In this document: piece by piece, positions 1-12,454 of the stretch
Position numbering within the stretch: the stretch's first letter is position 1
Layout of the letters: each line of letters opens with the position of its first letter
NCBI RefSeq assembly: GCF_009730915.1
Contig: NC_052481.1
Coordinates: 21,302,461-21,366,460 of the forward strand
Source: Dioscorea cayenensis subsp. rotundata
Lineage: Eukaryota > Streptophyta > Magnoliopsida > Dioscoreales > Dioscoreaceae
Length of the DNA stretch: 64,000 nt
Reading direction: 5' to 3'
The notes under the pieces: model-generated
What the model saw: only the letters and a program-made list of their open reading frames with translations
What the model was told of the DNA's origin: nothing
Databases searched by the model: none
Made by a program: the position numbers and the translations under genes

Positions 1-10
1 GAAAACTAAC

Positions 11-3000
11 CTTCTCACGCTTCCCATTGAGAATGGGAGGTGGTATTGGGAACTCCTCGGCATGTCCAACACTGTCATACCTCGACGGGAAGTAGTTCAC
101 CTAGAGTAGCATCATAAAAAATGAAGTCGGATGAGATTGTGAGCTGATCAGAAAGGAGGTCGATAGAATGAAAGCATTACCTCCTCATCCCTGTGCATAA
201 AATTCATAAAACCATCATGATGGTTGTTGTGATGAGCACACTTGGGAGCATTTACAGGAAGCATCAGATAGTTTGGTCCCAAGCGATGCCTTTGAGTATC
301 TGCATAGGAGAATATTCTGGTCTGGAGTAGCTTATCATCTGAATAATAGATGCCAGGCACCACAATTGCTGGACAGAAGGCGAGCTGCTCATTCTCCGCA
401 AAGAAGTTATCGATGTTCTTGTTCAAAACTAAGCGTCCCACTGGCTGAAGAGGTAAGATGTCCTCTGGCCAAGTTTTGGTGACATCAAGTGGATCAAAAT
501 CAAAGCGATCTTCATGGTCAGGATCCATTGTCTGAATGAAGAGTTTCCACTCTGGATAATTTCCAGTGGAAATAGAGTCATAAAGATCCTTAGTGGCATG
601 ACTGTGATTGCTGCCTCCAACATTCACAGCCTCATTATCCAGCAAGCACTTCACTCCGCAGGTAGGTCGCCAGTGAAACTTTAACATAATGAACTTTTCC
701 ATTTCTATTGATAAGAGTGTATGTGTTCACCCCGGAACCATCCATATGTCTGTAGTTCAATGGGATGCCAACATCATCAAACAAAAAAGTGAACATATGC
801 AAACTCTCTGGGTGATGTGAGAAGAAATCAAGAATCCTCCAGTGCTCTTGGATATGGGACTTTGGATTCGGTTTGAAAGCATGAACCATATCAGGGAACT
901 TCATTCCATCACGAATGAAGAACACTGGGAAGTTGTTCCCCACAAGATCAAAATTCCCCTAAAGGCAATGAAACAATACCAGAACAGTTATAAGGGGGAT
1001 TTGGAAATTTTCAAATAAATATAATTCAACCTATAACTAGGCGCAAATAAGAAAAGGTTTACAGTTAAACCATACAGACATATATTTATCATTAAGATCC
1101 ATAGATATTGGTGTACGTTAGTTTATGATATTTGCAGGTAAAGACCAATTATCAAAATTATATCATCAGCATTATTTCACAATATTACATAACCAAGGCA
1201 AAGATCTCAAATTGAAATGGACAGGAATATGAATGGATTTTGCAAAATTTTGTAACGGCAATGTTAAAAATGCGCTTCACCATATGAGCTTTATCAATCT
1301 ATCAGTATGAAAGAAGCTAACATAATCAAATTTTTGCAACCTTGCAAACTTACACCTGCACAAACCCTATTGCTCACTTACCAACCAGAATCAGATGATA
1401 ATCTGAAAATGGAAGTTAAAATTACATTAAGCTAAAATAAACGGAGATAGATAACAAAAGCATAAAGGAAGCACACATTACACACATATCCACATAGGAA
1501 AAAAGGTAAAATGGACAATAAATAAATAAATAACAGGACACAATAAGATCAGCCTATATAGAAAAAGGCAAAATTTAGTTGGACAGAAAAAGAACATATA
1601 ATAAGCCATAAAATTGCTAATTACCAATAATAAATAAAAAAGAACACAGATATCAGAGATTCAGCATGAACAAACAGCAAGTAACAAGTATTCCAACAAA
1701 GGACACAACTCATATGAGATTCACAATCTGCAGCATTCAATAGATAACATATGCAGTTTAATATTGTTACCTCTCTTGTGTAGAACTTCACAGCAAAACC
1801 TCGAGGGTCCCTCAGGGTTTCAGGGCTCCCACGCTCATGTACAACGGTGGAAAATCGAACAATAACTGGAGTTTGGACCCCAGGTGCTCTAAGGAAATCA
1901 GCACATGTAAGGTGAGAAACATCATGAGTCACCTCAAAGAAGCCCTTGGCACTTGCTCCCCTGGCATGAACAACACGTTCTGGAATACGCTCCCTATCAA
2001 ACTGGGCAAGCTTCTCAATTAAATGATAATCCTCTAGGAGAATAGGACCTATTACTCAAGTGAGACAATATCTTGATTCAATCAGTAACGAGAAAAGGAA
2101 AGAATCAACTACAACCAAATTCTACATTTTTACATTTTTCTACTCATAATAAAGATGTGCTCGAGCAATCTGACAACTGGAACATCAGAATAAAAATTCA
2201 CTCTGGCATTGGTATTCTAGTTATAAACAACAATTCAAAATTACAATGAGAGTAGTGATTATCTTCCCGAAACACTTGATATGATTTAATGGATGATACT
2301 CTAAAAGATTTATGCACAGATGAGATATTGAGATTGCAAAAACAAGTACATTTTAATGCCCAATATAAAACATGAACAGCAAAAGATTGTCTGGATTACC
2401 TCGATGTCCAACAGTGAGTGAGGAGTTGTTGTTCCAGATTGGAGCACCAGAGTTGGTTGTCCAAAAGGGTGAGTTGTGGTTGCTGGATGGGCGATGCTGC
2501 ACAAAAACCAAATCAAAATGTCAAGAAATAAAAACAGAAACATACCTAAGACTTACTCTATAATGAAAACACAATAAAAAACAATTAAATAAGGAAAAAA
2601 AAAACCTTTTTCAGTAACAAAATACAAAGATGGATAATCTGAGACCACTCTGGACAGCCTCACAGAGATCAAACCAGAACAAGAAAGCATCAAAGACAAA
2701 TAATTACTAACGATTAAATATTAAAAAAAAATCTACGTTTTCCCCCAATCTGATAGCACTCTAAAATCACTAGGGCAACTACAATCCACAAAGAAACAGA
2801 CAAATAAACAAAATTTACATCTTTTTATTCTGTAAATGAGGAGACTTTCTACAAAATCACAATCGAAAATCCCAAATCACAAATAAAACCCAATAAACAA
2901 TTAAACAAAACGAAAAGCACAAAAAAAAACCTAAATTTCAATCAAGAATCACAGCAAAACCATAACGCATAATCCAATCCAAAAAGAAACAATCAAATAA

Positions 3001-3136
3001 AGAAAAAAAAAGTCAAAACTGGAGAAAAAAAAAATCATCTGAACAAATCCAATCTTAAGAATCAAAAGATTAAAACAACAAACTGAAAAAAATAAAAATA
3101 AAAATAAATAAAAATCAGTACCTTATAAGGATCCAT
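11..3136 (-). CDS. CAT: Catalase, 3' end cut by window edge, one frameshift
   Basis: Haem catalase that breaks down hydrogen peroxide in peroxisomes. Coding exons, 5' to 3': 3122-3136, 2400-2496, 1771-2048, 181-958, 11-100; all introns are GT-AG. The first exon encodes only MDPYK. About 419 of the usual 492 or so residues are present; the last exons and the C-terminal peroxisomal signal lie left of the window. Visible family marks are the catalytic His65 in ERVVHARG, the GNFDLVGNN segment, and the proximal haem tyrosine in [12 protein letters not shown]. Position 679 (or a neighbouring base) is an extra nucleotide: the text reads KVHYVK, then loses frame, and the conserved FHWRPTCG follows one base out of register. 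Everything else is intact and highly conserved, so a sequence error is more likely than a pseudogene. The symbol gives the family only; the isoform is not assigned. Confidence 0.95.
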
Positions 3137-3211
3137 TGCTCTCCCTCTCGATCTCTATCGGATAAGAACGATCGAAACCTCGCGACACGAACGAGTGCTA
3201 TTCATAAAATA

Positions 3212-3222
3212 AATTTTTATAG
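3212..3222 (-). promoter_or_regulatory. TATA box of the catalase gene
   Basis: The minus strand reads CTATAAAAAT about 80 bases upstream of the catalase ATG at 3136, a normal spacing for a plant TATA box plus a short 5' leader. The flanking DNA (3137-3826) has no other gene and separates the catalase promoter from the 3' end of the lyase gene. Confidence 0.5.
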
Positions 3223-3826
3223 TGAAAAGAAAAGGTCTTATTATAGAGCAATTCGCGCGGTGTTTTAGTTTCAAGTGGACGTGGGCCCCACGAAAATGAA
3301 CGGACGAGATCAAACATGGGCACTCGAGATCACTTGGATTCACGCCAACTGTTATTTATTTATTTTTTATCGGTTTATGGATTTTTGGGAAACTCCAAAC
3401 CCGATGTGAATCATGTGACTGTTCTCGGATCGGGCACGCATCTGTTTCGGGTTCAGGTTTGATTTGCTATTGGATCTCACCCGCATCCGAGAACAACATC
3501 AAACAATAACTAGTACTTTCAGTGTATATTTTTTACATTAAGAAGTCATTTTTATTTTTCACGGAGTTTTGTATTGTGTATTTTACATATAAAAATTATC
3601 TTTAGTGGATCTGATGTATTTTTTTTTTTTTAGCTAATGTCTATATTTTACTGTAATTTTTTTTAATACAAGTAATTTATCAATCTTTTATTTAAAAAAA
3701 TACATGATATAGTGTGTGTGTATATATATATTATGGACAATATATGTAAATAATAGTTAGCAACTTTATTAATGTGTCCTTAAATGCTCAACATACTAAA
3801 TGTCACTGTACTTTATAAGCACAACA

Positions 3827-6800
3827 TCAAACATCTTCCTTTGGAGGTCCTTCCATCCTAATATAGTCATACATTATACCTTGAAAAGGACTAGTGCATC
3901 TTGGTTGAGTAAAATGTATAATGTTATCTCCCTCCACAAGCCAATCACTCTTAACATCAATGTTGAACAACCAGTATAATCCATGAATTCCATGCCTTGC
4001 AATTGCGTTATCTTTGCCGATCAATCCCGTCGAAAAGCGTGGCTGGCTCACCGTCTTCAATTCATTAAATCGAACCTTTCACAGATACAAGTTCATTTAA
4101 TTCTAAAACTGTCGAAAAATAAAGCCAAAAAATTAAGTGTTTTTTTATTAAAGTCACTAACTTGCAGTTCAGCCACTGCAGACATTGCGATCGCCACTCG
4201 TAGTTTGTAAATTCCATTTTTGTTCACTTCATCGAGTTTGAATTTTATTTGCCATGTTGTTTGTAGAAAAGCATTTCCTTCGCCTTTTCTGCTAGACCGA
4301 CAAGTTATAATAATCTTGATGAACAAAATGTAAATACGAGAAAACATTACTTTGTCACTTGTGCAAAGAACCAATCCTTTGTGTAGTCACTAACTCCGAC
4401 GGTGTAAATAAGATTGTTATCGGGATATAATTCTGCATATCTTTCCCATAGACCATATTGTCTGAATCTGCAGAAAAAAAAATGTATGTCATTAGCTAAT
4501 TAACTTGAATCATATTACTGTTTCATTCGTTGCAGAATCGACACTGACTTGTCAGGATGATTAACATAAAGTTTGTTGATGTAGAGAGGATTAGGATCAG
4601 GCACATAGAACTCTTTAGCAGATCTATTAGGTATTCCTATCTCCCACAATGTAGGACCATCTCTTGGAGGTTCATACACAAGCTCTCCCAAATCAATTAC
4701 ATTTCCTGTTTTAAATCAGTAATTTCATCACAAATCAAAATATGATGGATGAACTAACTATTAGAGAGTTCGTGCTAACCGGGAGTGATTGTTAGTGTAA
4801 CATCGAACATATAATCACCGATGAATCCAGGACACCATGCGTAAAGATTATAATCTCCTGTTCGAGCATTAGAAATGAAGAAACACCCTTTTTCGTCGGT
4901 CTTAGTCCAAAATTGGTATCCCTATAGAAGTAGAAGATCAAAGCTGAATAAAGACAAGTGCATATATAGCAACTAGTGTGATTTTGTTCGGTTAAACCTT
5001 GCTTTCTCTTTGCCATGAACCAGCTTCTCCTGGTAAAGCTAGGCCGATGTATGCAGAGCTTGCGCAGATATCTTCATGGTTTATATATCTAGGAATTAAT
5101 ACAGCTTTGGTTAGTACTTAATTTATTGATATTATAGAAATGAATGCTATACTAATACCTATCTCGAACAAGAAGTCTGCCACTAACACAACCTCTTTGT
5201 TCGGATTTCTGAAAATCATCTGAAATCGGAAAACTGTAAGGCCAACTCTCCACCTCGGTTTGCATCTGTTGTGATTTAGCTTCCAATATGCATCAATAAA
5301 TTACTGAAAAATAATTGAGATGGTTAACCGAAAGAATGATGATTACCTGCACATTTGCATCATCCCAGAGAAGCTTATAATCACCTGGATATAATGAAGA
5401 ATTGAGATACATAAACACAGGACCGAAAACTTTTTTCCAGTGTTCTCCGTTTCTAAATTTAGGCACAAGATCTTCTCCGGAATAATGCGCACTGACAAAG
5501 ATCTAAACATCGAAACAAAATGAAATTTGATTAATATGTAATGATGCCGATATTTGTTTAATTAACTGATGTGCCGGCAACTTTGAATACTTACCGCAAG
5601 CATGGTCGGACCGACATGAGAAGTTAAACTCTGCTTGGTTGGTCCCCCGGTACGAAATTCATTACTCGGAGTGATCTGCCAGAAGCCGATGGGAGGGTCC
5701 ATAGAAATCCATCCATGAACTTTGTTGTCTTTGTTATCACAAGAGTACTGATACTTGTCGTCAACCTTGAAATGCATTTCAGATACAAAATTCAGTTTTA
5801 ATTCACTGAATACAAACATTTCTAAATCTAATCAACTAAAATTTCACCTCTCCTTTGAGTTCTGGATTGGTAGGATTTACTAAAACGGACAGCTTCAGGA
5901 TAAGCTAATGGTTGGCATCGTCCCTGTAAACGATCGTCAGGAGACGGCATAATCCTTTGTCTATTATCAGCCATTGCCATATACTGAAATCTAAACAACA
6001 GAATAACAACAATAATAATCTCAATTGCATCAACACATGAAAATTCATCCAGATAATTCAAAACAGAGTTAGAAACTCTTTACTTGTCTTTCCTAAGCTT
6101 GAAAGCAATTCGGGCTTCATCCAAGTTAAAATCAGGCCAACCATCCAAGTGTTCAAAGATTCCATAAGTGTAAAATCCCGAACTCCCTCTAAGAACAATG
6201 AACCTATAAATTTACGAAATATTAGTTTAATTAAACAGAGAACTTAATTCCAATTAATCCACAATTAATTCACCTTTTGTCGATGTTCAAAGGAACAAGA
6301 GTTCCTTTAAGTGAAGGATCCCATTTTCTTGTGAATGAAACCTCAACTTGGTTTTCATCTTCAAGAATTACGTTAAACTCTGTACCTAAAATCCTGCAAA
6401 AGTTAATAATAATAACATTGATAAGTACTACATTCTAATCTTAAATTGCAATATAATAAAAAAAAATTGAATCAATTGCTAAAATGAACTCACACATCAA
6501 AAATCCCTGAACCTTGAGGGACATTCCAAACAATATCCCAATACCTGCATTACAAAATCAACGTATTCACTCGATAAAACTTGAGAAAAATTATAATCAA
6601 TACAAAGACAAACAAACCCTCTGTTAGATTCATTGTTCAAGATCTCCATCAAGTTATCGACGCCATTATATTTTACGCCAGTGACAATGCCGCCAGGTTT
6701 CGACAGTGTAAGTTGAAGAATTCCATTGTCTATGATCACCTAAACAAATCCATGAATTCAAGAAAACAACACCATATATAGAACACACATGCAACTAATT

Positions 6801-6912
6801 AAAGCATGCAAGTTACAACAAAGATAGGAAAGAAAGATACATAGTTTTCTTGAATGTGCATAGTCACTCCAATTGGTGCCATTGGATTAGGACATGAACA
6901 ACCAGAAGATCC
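3827..6912 (-). CDS. Rhamnogalacturonate lyase (PL4), one frameshift
   Basis: Cleaves the rhamnogalacturonan I backbone of pectin by beta-elimination, a cell-wall remodelling role. Coding exons, 5' to 3': 6841-6882 (exon starts at 6912), 6618-6739, 6494-6544, 6274-6393, 6084-6203, 5848-5990, 5595-5765, 5347-5502, 5159-5265, 4998-5088, 4780-4921, 4549-4705, 4351-4467, 4162-4291, 3827-4075. Phases join cleanly to 638 residues once one base is removed, the normal length for plant members. Order: N-terminal beta-sandwich (VIIDNGILQLTLS, then FRTGGPTKQSLTSHVGPT), middle fibronectin-like part (GYQFWTKTDEKG), C-terminal carbohydrate-binding-like part (DNAIARHGIHGLYWL). The frame breaks at the T run opposite 5882-5885: one extra T turns AVRLVNPTNPELKGE into AVRFSKS. 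I chose the ATG at 6882 (MAPIGVTMHIQENY) by comparison with family starts; no signal peptide is visible from there. A 5' non-coding exon ends at 7057. Confidence 0.92.
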
Positions 6913-7079
6913 CTGAAAGACACTTTGAGAAAATTCTCCTACAAGTGTTTATGAATTTATAGTGCATAAGAACACTATATATAAGCATATCTAGACATGT
7001 AAAAAGGTAACTGAATAAAAAAAATGGATGGAAGAAGTAGGCAAAAAGTCACTGACCTTAGCAAGTGAAGAGCACCCAT
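6864..7079 (-). promoter_or_regulatory. Possible overlapping upstream ORF in lyase leader
   Basis: An ATG at 7079 lies in the first, otherwise non-coding exon (donor after 7057). Spliced to the exon starting at 6912, it reads 23 codons (MGALHLLRDLLVV...) and stops at 6864, overlapping the main ATG at 6882 out of frame. It could reduce translation of the lyase. Alternatively, a missing base in the first exon could hide an N-terminal extension of the lyase itself, since the exon at 6841-6912 is open in the lyase frame. Confidence 0.35.
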
Positions 7080-7455
7080 GGTGTGTTCTTTAAACTTAGA
7101 AACTAAGCATGGAACTCTTGAAAGCCAAGATCAAATTAAGTTGCTTGGAAGAGAGCAAGAGGGATTTGAGGAATGGAAGTAGGAGTTGGTTTAATGAGTT
7201 AGTTGAGTGACTACTTGAGCGTTTGATTGGGTCAGCATTTTGAGCTTGTTAACTGGTTAAGCTATCCAGATAAGACTTGAACATCTCCTCTGCATGGTCA
7301 ATAAAGATAAAAAAATATGAAAGAGATAAAGAAACTACAATAGCACACAGAAAACATGTGAATTGAAGAAGGAGAAGAAGAAGGAGAGGAAGAAGAACAA
7401 AGCATGTGAACTCTGCATGGTAAATAAGATAAGTATATGAAGAGAAAGCATATGA

Positions 7456-7510
7456 ACTGAAGAAGAAGAAGAAGAAGAAGAAGAAGAAGAAGAACAACAA
7501 CAACAACACC
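7456..7510. repeat. GAA/CAA trinucleotide microsatellite
   Basis: A run of about ten GAA units followed by CAA units, with more imperfect GAA-rich sequence upstream from about 7365. It makes long low-complexity open frames on the minus strand that are not genes. The region 7100-8500 has no recognisable gene. Confidence 0.85.
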
Positions 7511-8559
7511 AAATAGTTTCCTTTTTTGTTATTTCCCTTGTTTGATGGAAAGAAAGGTTCCAAAAAGTCATAGATGCCAATGTCATTCTACGCACAATTT
7601 TCACTGGTCAATACAAGTGGGTGGATTGTGACCCATAACCCAAAACCCAAAACAAGCAGACCTTTCACCTTATTTGATGTGCTTTTCAGCTTGGATCAAC
7701 TTGATTAGAATATACTTTGATCTCACTCCAAATGAATTTTAATCAATGGAATTATTATGTTGGATTCTTTAAAATAAATGAATAAATAAAAATGTATTAA
7801 AAATGAAATACAATTTTCAGCATGTAGACCTCTTCTTGGGTTGTCCATAGAAAACACTGCTTTTTCATGCACCATTAGATTATTACAGTGGAGAACAAAC
7901 TAATAAAATATAATTAATGGAATTTTCAGATAAAAAAATCGACTAGTTTGATATATTTCGAAAGAGAAAAACAAGTCTAAAAATATATAATATTTTATTT
8001 TAATAGATATATCATGTTATTTAAAAGTCAAAATAACAAGAAGACGAATATTTTCAAAATATTCAATATGGTAATTATAATTATAATTTGGGGTTGAAAA
8101 AGAAAACAAAACAATGAGAAGAAATTAATTAACTAATTGTTACTTTAATCAAGAAGCTTTCTAAATTCTTTGATGCAAACATTAAATCCATCAATTCAAA
8201 ATACAAACCATGTAAAATAGATGGAATGAATAATTTCATTACAATCTTAATTGAGTATATGTAGATGACGTGAGAATATATAAATTACATTTAAATGTGT
8301 ACAACCATCTATTAGTTCAAAGATTGACATAAACAAGAACATATAAAACTAATAAAATCTTTACCTATATATTACATGAGATTGACTTTAGTTTATAGTG
8401 CAACATCTTACTACCATTTTGAATGAGAATTAACTGTATTTTAAAGTAACAAATATTTAAAAAAGAAAGTAAAAGAAAAAGAAAAGAAAAAGAAAAAGTT
8501 GTTCTTCATAATTGTTTACTTCACATCATTTAACTAAGCCGAAAAAACCTTTTGAAGTC

Positions 8560-9058
8560 TAAATATAAAAGCAAAAGATTATATTAAAAAAATACAAAAA
8601 ATATAACCAGTAATACAACAACACAAAACCAATAATTTTAAACTAGAAAAGAGAAATAAAGTCATAAATAAATATGAAATGCTTTCAAATTTGAAGCCCT
8701 ATACTTAAGTACTTTTCCTTTGTCTATTGACTTTGACTTAAGTATAAATATGATAAGATAATATTTTTTTTTTTTAAAAAATTGGATAAACCATAGGTTT
8801 ATCGAAAAGAAAAACAATTACATAGTAAAAAATATATTAAAATTTTAGTGATCATGTCTACAAAAGAGCAAAAAATAAAATTGGGTAAATGTGACAAAAT
8901 AATAATACGCCAAGAGCAAGTGTGAATAAAAATTCAGTAACTTAGCTTCAAATCACATGAGTTTGAATCTCATGTCATTAATTCACTTACAAGAGAATTT
9001 TCAGCATGTAGCCATAGAATTGATCTTTACATACACGCATATAACCCTTTCTAAAAAG

Positions 9059-9090
<32 letters not shown>

Positions 9091-9494
9091 GCTTTATGAA
9101 TTAATTAAGAAATATAATTAAAAAAATAGTTAGCATTTGATTCAAAGTAATCATCTATACTTCATGATCAAGAGATATTTTGAAACAAGAATCATAAACA
9201 TCCCATAAAGAACATGAATTATTTGATTAAGTTCAAACTTACCCATCAAAACACTATAAGAAAATTAAATGTTCTGCAACTAATATCTACAACAAAGGAG
9301 AGGTAATTTAATAATAAAACAGCAAAAACACTTTGAAATAAGAATTATAACCAATACTATAAAAAGAACATGAAGACATTAGAGTGAGTTCAAACAAAGT
9401 CTCAATAATAAGGAAACAATTAAAGTTTAAGAAAAATAAATACATCATCAATGATACAGTGAAATTAATCTAATAGCCAAAATTATTTAGTTGA
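8560..9494. repeat. Copy A of an intergenic repeat, truncated on its right
   Basis: This AT-rich block matches two later blocks (B, 12455-13944; C, 13951-15150) in order. Shared landmarks include a segment starting near AGAGAAATAAAGTCATAAAT, a short CTCATGTCATTAATT core, and several lines of the type GAGTTCAAACTAACCCATC. Copy A breaks off at about 9494, exactly where the LINE-derived sequence begins. Copies B and C continue about 450 bases further. The right end of A was therefore lost or displaced. A (TA)n tract lies at 9060-9083. No coding capacity is seen. Confidence 0.65.
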
Positions 9495-12200
9495 ATGGAA
9501 AAAGAAGAAAATGGTTGTTTTCATGTTTCATCACATATATCATTGATTGGAATTTTCTTCTAGATATCATTGCATTAAGAGGCTTTGGCTCTCACAGTAT
9601 CAATTGGATCAGTAATAACATTCTCTCATTGTCTGTGATAACATATTTTTTGACGAGATATCTAGCAATTACATTCGCTATTAGAGTTTACTCAAGCAAG
9701 AAAATTTATTTCCTCTGCTCTCCCTTATTTTCACACTTTTATCACCATATTCCACACACTCAACTTTAATGTCCCTTATTGGCTACACCTTGGGCAATGG
9801 AGAAAATGTGCTATCTAGCTCCAATATGAGAACAACATTATTATTTTTTCTACCAAGAGGATTGAAGACCTTAGGGTCATCAAGCTCATTTTCCACCTCT
9901 TTGAGGAAATTAAGAACCTCTCTATTAGTTTTACAAAGAGATATCCCTTCTCATCTAGGATTAGGCACTTAGTTGATATCAATTGGTCATCGACCCTCAA
10001 TTACTCTAAGGATCAGCTCCCCTTCATCTACTTATAAAGAGTCCTGATCTCGGGTTGATATATTCTCTCGTGACTAAGATTAGATGAAATTGATCCTCTT
10101 AGTAAATTCATGACTCCTTTCCTACAAAACTATATAGGGACGCAAGTGCATGTGTCGATTAAGAAATATAGTGTGCTTAAAAGCAAGATTATCGATCCTA
10201 TGAGGAACTAGGAAATACTAGTACTAACGTTCATCCTACTATCTAACCTAAAGCTAGAGTCAGTGAACAAAGTTGAACAAAAGCAAAGATACTAAAATAA
10301 AATTAATGACGAAAATTGACAAGGGATAAATCAAGCATGGGACAAAGGTATTTGAACATAGATTTCCTCTAGGTTTTGCTAAGTTTAGGAGCATGGTTGT
10401 ATAAGTCTAGCAATCCAAATTGAACTGAGAGAATTCCTAAATTATATTGCCCCTTTTCTCAAGATAAATAGTAACTGATCCGGTCTGGTGCTGATACAGA
10501 CAACCTTACGATAGCAATGCACTATATGAACTCTTAATAATAATCAACAAGCATTCAAAATGTAGATGATTCTTCTCTCGAAATAATCATCCATTATCCC
10601 ATACATAGTAGAAATGAGAATAATGCATAGCTACAGTACTACTTGCCTATAATAATACCCGTAAACCCAACCATAAGTCACTCTGAAAAACTCTGTCCTT
10701 CTTTCAAAATGGGCTCAAATCACCTCAAACTTTGCTCCTTTTTGATCTATATGTCCTCATACTAGCCTGAATATGAAATAAAAGTGAATTAAGCACCAAA
10801 TCCAATCATATATATTCAATAATTACATGCAATGTGCTATAAATAATAATAATCAAATAAATTCATTCAAGCACTTATAAAAAACCAAATAGCTTTGTCT
10901 TGGTGGTAGATTCACTACTAAACTCAATGCTATCAACAATCCTGACCTACTATATGCTAAACTTTAAATTGCCCAATTTAGTCATGACTAAAGCAATTGA
11001 TAGAGTTCGTAAAGACTTCTTTTAGCATGAGCTAGACCTAAGCCCAAAAGGCTTCCAATTTATTACATATAAACAAATATGTAAGTTCCACAAACATTGA
11101 TAATATGTATTCTCAACCTTTAGGACTTTAATAAGCATTACTAAACAAATGGTGGTCAAAGATATGCTTTAATCAAACATGGTGGCATTAGTCGAAGGTA
11201 GTCCACTTCAACTATTATAATGGGGGCCTCTCCTATAAAACCATCACCACACCCCACTAACGAGGAAGTCTTGCTTTTGGGCGGGATCACTAAATTCTCC
11301 CAGCCTTTAATTAATGTTTATTTTTTGCCTATTATAAGAGATGTGGTATCTATATCCTTCTACTATTATCGATGGTTCAATGGTAGGGCCATTGTGAACG
11401 CCTGAGTGGCCTACCCTCTTCCGTGCCTCTTTTGACATTAATTAATGACTTCCTCGCCAGTATCTCAACTTTTTTCATAACTATGGTATCAAGTCACCCT
11501 CCTAAACTTAGGTAGCCTCCTCTTTTACAACCCTCTTAAATGCTTAGACTCCCGATAGCAAGTGATTTTATAAGTATATTTTTTAAGTAATAACTCCTTA
11601 ACAATGGTGGACTGAAGTGCCCCTTAGGTCTCACACTTCGAAAGATCCCTTGCCCTAGAAAATCAATATTATCAATTAATTAGTGTAAAATAAAAAAAAT
11701 CCTCACTTTAAATATAATCTGATAAGGAGGTTGCACATTAATGATCTCCTCGCAACATGCTTCGTAAGTCTTATCTTGTGGATCAACATACCACTTGTTC
11801 CTATATATAGTGCCCTAATTTGCTCAAATTTAGAACTGTTTCGGTCATATCTGCAACCTCAGTAGGAATATAATTTCAATGGCCAAAACCTGGCCCTCCT
11901 ATGGGGTTTAACCTGAATCCCTAAAATTGGTACACATAGGATCATTCAAGCTATTTTCTAAAATACTTGATTGGAAGAAAAACCACATATTCAATCAATG
12001 CCTCCTCCCACCTATTTCTATTCTTATCAAGATTAATGATTATACTTTTCTATTTTATCTATATATTGCCTACTTGAAGCAACTGAAGCTCAGGGAATTC
12101 CGTGACTACTATCAAAACGCAACTTTAATGTTGTATGCACCTCACCTAGGGGTGGAGTAAGCAATCTCTTCCATCAAGGAACCAATCGAAGACATTTGAC
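9495..12200 (+). mobile_element. Degenerate LINE remnant split by a later insertion
   Basis: Translated plus-strand text matches the reverse transcriptase of plant L1-type LINEs in the right order. DWNFLLDIIALRGFG with INWISNNILS lies near 9540-9630. A decayed polymerase box YENNIIIFSTKRIEDL (functional elements have YADD) lies near 9825-9890, followed by QLPFIYL near 10020. After a foreign block, the post-RT segment resumes at about 10880 (LNSMLSTILTYYM, IDRVRKDFF, KGFQFITYKQIC), ending in a region like FYYYRWFNGRAIVNA near 11360. Frames shift and stop many times, so the element is dead. The end is approximate; an A/T-rich stretch near 12420 could be the old 3' tail. Confidence 0.75.
10100..10880. 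mobile_element. Non-coding insertion nested within the LINE remnant
   Basis: The LINE protein similarity is interrupted here and resumes at about 10880. About 300 bases would be expected between the two LINE segments, but about 860 are present. The block begins near GGGACGCAAGTGCATGTGTC and has no coding capacity. From memory, similar 'acgcaagtgcacgtgtcg' sequence is common in non-coding parts of plant LTR retrotransposons, but I cannot verify the family. No clear target-site duplication is visible at the edges. Confidence 0.4.
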
Positions 12201-12454
12201 ATGACGGCTTTAGCAAAGTGGCCATGGACGAATGATCCCTTTGGGTAGTTATTTTTGGAAACTTTATCATTTCATTGCCTAAAGATCCCGAATGGTTTTT
12301 GTGTGACTCAATCCCTTTTTTTCCCTATTTTTATGTATTTATTTTTGCATTCTACTTCTTTATCTAGACTACACTTCTATTTAACTATTATATTTTCTAA
12401 TGCATTTTGGATGCTTTATTTATTTAAAAAAATTCAAATGAAAAGCCTTTTAGT

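Noticed and set aside
7249-7604. Two open frames of about 100 codons on the minus strand full of Phe, Ser or Cys runs
   Set aside because: They are translations of the GAA/CAA microsatellite; no conserved domain or start context.
8940-9010. B-box-like text (TTCAAATCACATGAG) suggesting a tRNA-derived SINE
   Set aside because: No A box at the right distance, no cloverleaf and no terminal tail; it is part of the larger repeat.
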